A stretch of 9,226 nt of DNA from JBNKHG01 sp050290225. Its GTDB lineage: Bacteria > Pseudomonadota > Gammaproteobacteria > Pseudomonadales > Cellvibrionaceae. The stretch is taken from positions 1 to 9,226 of the forward strand of contig JBNKHG010000028.1 in the NCBI GenBank assembly GCA_050290225.1. The letters are read 5' to 3'. Positions 5,514 to 9,226 of this stretch are shown here, piece after piece. The number at the start of each line of letters is the position of its first letter. Positions within the stretch are counted from its first letter, which is position 1. The notes under the pieces are model-generated. The model worked only from the letters and a program-made list of their open reading frames with translations. It had not been told where the DNA came from and ran no database searches. The position numbers and the translations under genes are program-made.

Positions 5514-6500
5514 ATGAAGAACGTATATATCCTTATCTATCCGGATGTCGTCCTCTCCTCGGCGGCGGCCCCCCTGGACATACTGACACGCACCAATGAC
5601 ATACTGCGGCAATCAGACCGCCCACCCGCCTTTAACGTGACCTTGGTCAGCCAGCATCCTGGTGATGTTCTCCTCAACAATCCGGTCCAATTTGCCTGCC
5701 GATACACGGTGGACGAAGTGCCACCCAAAGCCAGCGACTGTGATCGACAACTGATACTGGTTCCGGCTTTCGAGCAGGATTGGGATACTGTGCTGGGAAA
5801 AAGCGGCGCACTGGTGGATTGGCTCCGGCAGCACTATACGGCCGGCACCGAAGTGGCAAGTCTCTGCAAAGGCAGTTATTTTTTAGCACAAGCCGGATTA
5901 TTGAACGGCCAACCCTGCACATCGCACTGGGGTGTAGTGGACGATATGCGTCGACGTTTCCCGCAGATTCGACTACAGCCCGATGCGGTGATTACCGACC
6001 AGAACGGCATTTACACCGGCGGCGGCGCCTTTTCGTCTCTCAACCTGGTGTTGTACCTGGTGGAGAAATTTTGCGGGCACGATATCGGTGTACGGGTGAG
6101 TAAGAATTTTTCCATCCACCGGGACCATATCAGCCAGGCGCATTTTTCAGTATTCAGGGGGCTGAACCAGCACGGCGATCAGGCGATACTGAAAGCCCAG
6201 TCGTTTATAGAAACACATTATGCTGAAGATATTAGTGTTGAGCAGGTAGCGGACCACATCAATATGAGTAAGCGCAATTTTATCCGCCGCTTTAAACTCG
6301 CGACCCAGAATACGCCACTGGAATATATCCAACGGGTCAAAATTGAAGTGGCCAAAAAAGCGCTGGAAAATAGTGCGCAAAATATCCAGGCCCTGATGTA
6401 TAACGTGGGTTACAACGACAGCAAAACGTTTCGCAATGTGTTCAAACGCATTACCGGTGTGACACCGGCGGATTACCGGAACAAATACGGCCGCTTGTGA
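5514..6500 (+). CDS. GlxA-family transcriptional regulator (DJ-1/PfpI domain plus AraC HTH)
   Basis: The product is 328 aa, normal for GlxA-type AraC regulators. The ATG at 5514 is preferred (GAGG nine bases upstream, and MKNVYILIYPDVVLSS is the usual opening of the domain) over the in-frame GTG at 5469. Residues 3-190 form the DJ-1/PfpI-like domain: ILIYPDVVLSSAAAPLDIL, then the nucleophile-elbow region EVASLCKGSYFLAQAGLL with Cys118, and TSHW (136-139). Residues about 225-325 hold the AraC DNA-binding domain, with helix-turn-helix segments around 241-262 (ISVEQVADHINMSKRNFIRR) and 290-312, ending in the expected GVTPADYRNKYG. It should activate or repress in response to a small ligand, possibly one sensed through Cys118 (inference). 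The likely targets are the divergent DUF899 operon and its own gene. Confidence 0.88.
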   Translation: MKNVYILIYPDVVLSSAAAPLDILTRTNDILRQSDRPPAFNVTLVSQHPGDVLLNNPVQFACRYTVDEVPPKASDCDRQLILVPAFEQDWDTVLGKSGALVDWLRQHYTAGTEVASLCKGSYFLAQAGLLNGQPCTSHWGVVDDMRRRFPQIRLQPDAVITDQNGIYTGGGAFSSLNLVLYLVEKFCGHDIGVRVSKNFSIHRDHISQAHFSVFRGLNQHGDQAILKAQSFIETHYAEDISVEQVADHINMSKRNFIRRFKLATQNTPLEYIQRVKIEVAKKALENSAQNIQALMYNVGYNDSKTFRNVFKRITGVTPADYRNKYGRL

Positions 6501-6515
6501 ACGTCCACATTTAAT

Positions 6516-6545
6516 ATACCGGCACGGGAACTGTCTGTACGGTAT
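6516..6545. repeat. Weak inverted repeat between convergent regulator genes
   Basis: ATACCG (6516-6521) and CGGTAT (6540-6545) could form a six-base stem with a long loop, shortly after the GlxA-type gene and before the end of the TetR gene. No T-run follows in either direction, so terminator function is uncertain. Confidence 0.25.
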
Positions 6546-6642
6546 CGTTTAACCGAAATCCATTTATCTGGCGAACAGGCGTCGGTATCTACCCAAATTA
6601 CCATGCACTATTTCCCTTCATAAATCGGCGCAAAAATATCAC

Positions 6643-7266
6643 CTAGACATAACCGTTCTCCTGAGCCCCCAACATAGTCAGAATCTGCTTCTGTGTAGAC
6701 TCGAGAATGTGTCGGCGCTCATCTTCCCGTGAAAGGTTTTTGGCAATGGCCACGGCACCGATCAGCGACACCAGAATAATACGCGCCTTTTCGGAGATCA
6801 CCTCACGGTCGGCCTCCAGGGGCAACTGCTTGAGTTTGATCAGCGCGGCGATACGTGTCTCGATCATCTTTTTCAACTTGTCGTAGGACTCTTCAAACAG
6901 GTGCTTGACGCTGCCGTTGTCGTTGCCGATTTCATTGATCAGGATGGTCTCGGGCCCGGGCCGGCCGTTGTTTTCCAGTTCGCTCAGGTTCCAGTAGTTG
7001 GTCACCAGTCTGGTCAGGTGTTTGATCGACAGCGGGCCTTTGACCAGGCGCGCGGCGCGGCTGCGCTTCAGGGTTTCCAGAAACGAGGCGCGGTAGAGCG
7101 CCTCCTTGGATTCGAAGTAGGCATAAAACGCGCCATGGGTCATTTTCGCCGCCTGCATAATCTCGCCGATGGAGACCTTGTCAAAACCGTTGCGCGAGAA
7201 CAGGTCGATGGCAGACTGGAGAATGCGGCTTCTCGTTGTTGTTTTGTGATTTTTAGCGTAAGGCAT
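6643..7266 (-). CDS. TetR/AcrR family repressor divergent from fabF
   Basis: The product is 207 aa, the family's normal length. A GGGGGAAC site lies upstream of the ATG on the minus strand. Residues 10-56 are the TetR_N DNA-binding domain: RSRILQSAIDLFSRNGFDKV, recognition region VSIGEIMQAAKMTHGAFYAYF (31-51), followed by ESKEALYRA. The C-terminal ligand/dimer region (about 75-200) is all helical and gives no ligand clue. It faces the fabF-type gene across 100 bp that contains a perfect 15-bp palindrome, so it probably represses fabF and itself. The ligand is unknown; a fatty acyl compound is a reasonable guess from the neighbour only. Some TetR regulators (FabR, PsrA) control lipid genes, but I do not see features that tie this one to them. 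Confidence 0.87.
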   Translation of the reverse strand: MPYAKNHKTTTRSRILQSAIDLFSRNGFDKVSIGEIMQAAKMTHGAFYAYFESKEALYRASFLETLKRSRAARLVKGPLSIKHLTRLVTNYWNLSELENNGRPGPETILINEIGNDNGSVKHLFEESYDKLKKMIETRIAALIKLKQLPLEADREVISEKARIILVSLIGAVAIAKNLSREDERRHILESTQKQILTMLGAQENGYV

Positions 7267-7292
7267 AGGAGTTCCCCCTACGATAAGACCGC

Positions 7293-7307
7293 CAAGATAT
7301 TATCTTG
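7293..7307. promoter_or_regulatory. Perfect palindrome, probable TetR operator
   Basis: CAAGATA-T-TATCTTG is a perfect 7-1-7 palindrome in the 100-bp gap between divergent tetR and fabF genes. Its size and position fit a TetR-family operator. It lies just upstream of the candidate fabF -35 (7316-7321) and inside the expected promoter region of the repressor gene. Confidence 0.65.
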
Positions 7308-7315
7308 ATCATATT

Positions 7316-7345
7316 TTGGCAGCTGGTAGTTTCAAACGGTGTATT
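7316..7345 (+). promoter_or_regulatory. Candidate promoter for the fabF-type gene
   Basis: TTGGCA (7316-7321, 5 of 6 to the -35 consensus) and TGTATT (7340-7345, 4 of 6) are 18 bases apart. The start would be near 7352, giving a short leader that still contains the GGAG at 7358-7361. Moderate match only. Confidence 0.35.
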
Positions 7346-7366
7346 GATGCAGTGTGTGGAGCGCAG

Positions 7367-8635
7367 ATGAATTCACCAATCGTAATTACTGGAATGGGCA
7401 TAGTCAGCCCGTTGGGAACGGGTGTCAAGCCGGTATGGGAGCGTTTAACCGCCGGTCGCTCAGGGATTCGCCTGATCGACCGCTTCGATATCGAACATGA
7501 ACCCATCAAGATCGCGGGCCTGGTGCCGCCCATTGACGACGATCCGGGGGCCGGTTTTGACATAGACCGGATCCTCGAGGCCAAAGAGCGCAAAAAAATC
7601 GATCGCTTTACCCTCTATGCACTGACTGCGGCCCGGGAGGCCCTGAGCCAGGCAGACTGGTTTCCTGAAGCGGATACGGACCGGCAGGCGACGGCAACCA
7701 TTATCGCCACCGGGATCGGCGGCTTCTCGACCATCGTGCAGGCGCAAAAGACGCTTGAAACGCGGGGCCACAAGCGTATTTCGCCATTCACCGCGCCGGC
7801 CTTTCTCGCCAATATGGCAGCGGGTAACCTCTCCATCAAGTACGGTTTTCAAGGTCCCCTGGGCTGTCCGGTGACCGCCTGCGCCGCAAGCCTGCAGGCG
7901 ATCGGTGACGGTATGCGCATGATCCGCAGCGGCGAGGCAGAGGTCGCCCTGGTGGGCGGTACCGAAGCCTGCGTTGAGCCGCTGTCACTGGCCAGCTTTA
8001 ACGCCCTCAAGGCGCTGTCTGCGGAAAGTGACCAACCTGAACGGGCATCCCGCCCCTTTGACCGCGATCGCAACGGCTTTGTTATGGGAGAAGGCGCCGG
8101 CCTGATGGTGATCGAAACACTAGAGCACGCCCAAAAACGCGGAGCGACACCGCTGGCGGTACTGAGCGGCTATGGCACCAGCGCCGATGCCTACCACATC
8201 ACCTCGGGACGCGAGGATGGCGCCGGTGCCGCGGCGGCGGTTCAGCGCGCACTCAATATGGCTGGCCTGGAATCCGGTGCGATCGATTACATCAACGCCC
8301 ATGCCACCTCCACCCCGGTGGGCGATGCCGCCGAGGTGGCGTCGCTGCGCCGCGTATTTGGCGTCGACCTGCCCACCATCCCGATATCCTCTACCAAATC
8401 AGCAACCGGACATCTGCTGGGAGCCGCGGGGGGTGTTGAAAGTATTTTTACGGCAGTGGCCGTTATCCATGACCTGTTGCCGCCGACCATTAATCTGGAA
8501 CGGGCCGATGAGGCGATGGGGGATCTGGACTTTGTCCCAAACAGATCCCGCGAAAAGCGCGTGGATCACGCCTTGTGTAATGGGTTTGGTTTTGGCGGCG
8601 TTAATGCTTCGTTGATTCTTGGCAAGATTGGGTGA
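7367..8635 (+). CDS. fabF: Beta-ketoacyl-ACP synthase II (FabF type)
   Basis: The product is 422 aa (FabF is usually about 412). ATG 7367 has GGAG five bases upstream and starts the expected MNSPIVITGMGIVSPLG; the upstream in-frame TTG adds an unlikely leader. It catalyses condensation of malonyl-ACP with acyl-ACP in fatty acid elongation, in the cytoplasm. All active-site elements of the thiolase fold are visible: nucleophile Cys172 in VTACAASLQA, His312 in NAHATSTPVGD, Lys344 and His349 in SSTKSATGHLLGAAGG, and the glycine-rich GFGFGGVNASL near the end. It is not next to other fab genes (no acpP, fabG or fabD), and it has its own divergent TetR regulator. It is therefore more likely an accessory or specialised copy, for example for membrane adaptation or a secondary lipid, than the housekeeping enzyme. 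Paralogous FabB-like or polyketide-type synthases are less likely given the overall FabF-like motifs. Confidence 0.9.
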   Translation: MNSPIVITGMGIVSPLGTGVKPVWERLTAGRSGIRLIDRFDIEHEPIKIAGLVPPIDDDPGAGFDIDRILEAKERKKIDRFTLYALTAAREALSQADWFPEADTDRQATATIIATGIGGFSTIVQAQKTLETRGHKRISPFTAPAFLANMAAGNLSIKYGFQGPLGCPVTACAASLQAIGDGMRMIRSGEAEVALVGGTEACVEPLSLASFNALKALSAESDQPERASRPFDRDRNGFVMGEGAGLMVIETLEHAQKRGATPLAVLSGYGTSADAYHITSGREDGAGAAAAVQRALNMAGLESGAIDYINAHATSTPVGDAAEVASLRRVFGVDLPTIPISSTKSATGHLLGAAGGVESIFTAVAVIHDLLPPTINLERADEAMGDLDFVPNRSREKRVDHALCNGFGFGGVNASLILGKIG

Positions 8636-8757
8636 TGGGCGATATTGGCAGTTTGTTTTCGCGGCCAATCCACGAGGTATCGGCTTTTATCCCCTTGACC
8701 GGAGAAAAGGGCGTCGAATGCGACTTCCTGGAGGTCTCTTTGGTCACTGGGATGTAG
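8635..8757 (+). CDS. Possible 40-aa ORF translationally coupled to fabF
   Basis: The ATG (8635-8637) overlaps the fabF stop as TGATG, a common translational-coupling arrangement. The frame gives MGDIGSLFSRPIHEVSAFIP, then LTGEKGVECDFLEVSLVTGM, and stops at TAG 8755-8757. The same frame continues coding-like past that TAG to a second TAG around 8878, so this may be the start of a decayed longer gene rather than a microprotein. It competes with an open frame on the other strand over the same bases. No family is recognised. Confidence 0.3.
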   Translation: MGDIGSLFSRPIHEVSAFIPLTGEKGVECDFLEVSLVTGM

Positions 8758-8951
8758 GACCATTCCCCCCTGCTCCTCCACTACATCAGCCATCGAAAAC
8801 CCACACCAAGTGCGCCCCCCAAATACCGGCTGGAATTTCAGGCAGCCCGACCCCTGATCCTGAATGTAAACGCCGAATGGTAGGCCCTGCCCGCCGGGAG
8901 AATTGATGAAATAATAGCAACGCTTGGCCCTGTTTCTGTAGGTGACTGAGG
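8640..8951 (-). other. Open minus-strand frame without a start codon, possible gene remnant
   Basis: After a TAG near 8952, a minus-strand frame stays open for more than 100 codons and reads into the 3' end of fabF. It contains protein-like stretches such as RCYYFINSPGGQGLPFGVYI, CLKFQPVFGGRTWCGF and MADVVEEQGGMVLHPSDQ. No ATG/GTG with a ribosome site opens it at the upstream end; an internal start would be near 8793. It may be a decayed gene or a repeated element whose coding strand I cannot decide. Together with the previous entry it accounts for the 340 bases after fabF, in which I see no confident gene or terminator. Confidence 0.25.
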
Positions 8952-8954
8952 GCT

Positions 8955-8976
8955 AATTGAAAAATAATTGAAAAAT
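8955..8976 (+). repeat. Exact 11-bp tandem duplication
   Basis: AATTGAAAAAT (8955-8965) is repeated immediately and exactly (8966-8976). The second copy ends in the stop codon of the minus-strand ORF entering from the right. Read on the minus strand it gives two T-rich blocks after that gene, which could help end transcription, but no stem precedes them. Confidence 0.6.
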
Positions 8977-9226
8977 CAATGCGTTGAGGATATGTTTGCA
9001 TTCTGTTCCCGAAATAGCTGCCAGGGAAATAACATGAACAAGGACTTTCGTTTGAGTGCCACCGCTCTTAACACATTGATTTTTTGTTCCTCTGAATAAT
9101 CCGTGGGTATGATGTGGTTCGAGAGTCTATTAACCTGTTGAAATTCAAGATCTTTTTGTGGTAGGTCGGTAAATATTATTCGGATATCATTTATTAGAAG
9201 GTTTAGGCACGAAGTGATAGTCAGTA
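8976..9226 (-). CDS. C-terminal part of an unidentified gene entering from the right edge
   Basis: A minus-strand frame is open from the right edge for 82 codons to the TGA at 8976-8978. It contains IRIIFTDLPQKDLEFQQVNR, IIPTDYSEEQKINVLRAVAL and KRKSLFMLFPWQLFREQN, a plausible mix of charged and hydrophobic residues without low-complexity bias. No start codon with a ribosome site is seen, so it should be the 3' end of a gene beginning outside the window. The region is AT-rich compared with fabF, where an open frame of this length is less likely by chance. I recognise no family. There are no obvious membrane segments, so it looks cytoplasmic. Confidence 0.45.
   Translation of the reverse strand, partial: LTITSCLNLLINDIRIIFTDLPQKDLEFQQVNRLSNHIIPTDYSEEQKINVLRAVALKRKSLFMLFPWQLFREQNANISSTH

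Noticed and set aside
5369..5515. N-terminal extension of the DUF899 gene
   Set aside because: The extension crosses the shared promoter region and overlaps the divergent regulator start; GGAGGT supports the start at 5368.
6901..7308. Plus-strand 135-aa ORF
   Set aside because: It is antisense to the clear TetR gene; its sequence is a mirror of GC-rich coding DNA.
7316..7366. TTG start 17 codons upstream of FabF
   Set aside because: It adds a non-family leader, and the internal ATG has GGAG and the canonical FabF N-terminus.
8172..8615. Plus-strand 147-aa ORF inside fabF
   Set aside because: It is an out-of-frame shadow, rich in Pro/Arg/Trp, within well-supported fabF coding sequence.
8619..8906. 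Plus-strand 95-aa ORF overlapping the fabF end
   Set aside because: It starts inside fabF, is Pro/Arg-rich, and is a third frame over a region where two other frames look more protein-like.
1..9226. CRISPR array, tRNA or rRNA genes
   Set aside because: No regularly spaced repeats and no recognisable tRNA or rRNA segments were seen.

Overview
The window looks like an accessory or mosaic stretch of a gammaproteobacterial chromosome, possibly from a marine or environmental lineage. This rests on the gene families present (Spy/CpxP-like, DUF2167, GlxA-type AraC, FabF), on a sigma-54 promoter and strong Shine-Dalgarno sites, and on integron-like recombination sites. No marker gene fixes the taxon. 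There is no rRNA, tRNA or CRISPR array.

Left part (1-3213). The first 107 bases are the 5' end of an IS256-family transposase reading off the left edge. Its probable terminal inverted repeat ends near position 166, against a large nested hairpin (168-264) that ends in GGGCGTTAGCC. I read that hairpin as an integron attC site whose outer left arm was lost to the IS. After it come a Spy/CpxP-like periplasmic protein, a DUF2167 membrane-anchored protein, an unrecognised secreted protein and a small cupin. The cupin has cassette-like ends: GTTATGCGC before it and GCACATAAC after it, which are complementary at 8 of 9 positions. No integrase is visible, so these would be integrase-less attC remnants or the middle of a larger array.

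Middle part (3214-4714). A class I SAM-dependent methyltransferase is split by a single-base frameshift in a T5 run. Next comes a clear sigma-54 promoter (TGGCAC-N5-ATGCA) with a well-placed ribosome binding site and a 41-aa microprotein. A second microprotein (59 aa, minus strand, CPIC motif plus one hydrophobic segment) sits 43 bp downstream of a DUF899 gene.

Right-centre (4715-8635). The DUF899 thioredoxin-like gene is divergent from a GlxA-family (DJ-1/PfpI plus AraC) regulator. This suggests a regulator, redox protein and CxxC microprotein module. Then a TetR repressor is divergent from a stand-alone fabF-type ketoacyl-ACP synthase, with a perfect 15-bp palindrome between them as the probable operator.

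Right edge (8636-9226). This is poorly defined. A 40-codon ORF overlaps the fabF stop as TGATG, an open minus-strand frame without a start covers the same DNA, and the 3' end of an unidentified minus-strand gene enters from the right edge.
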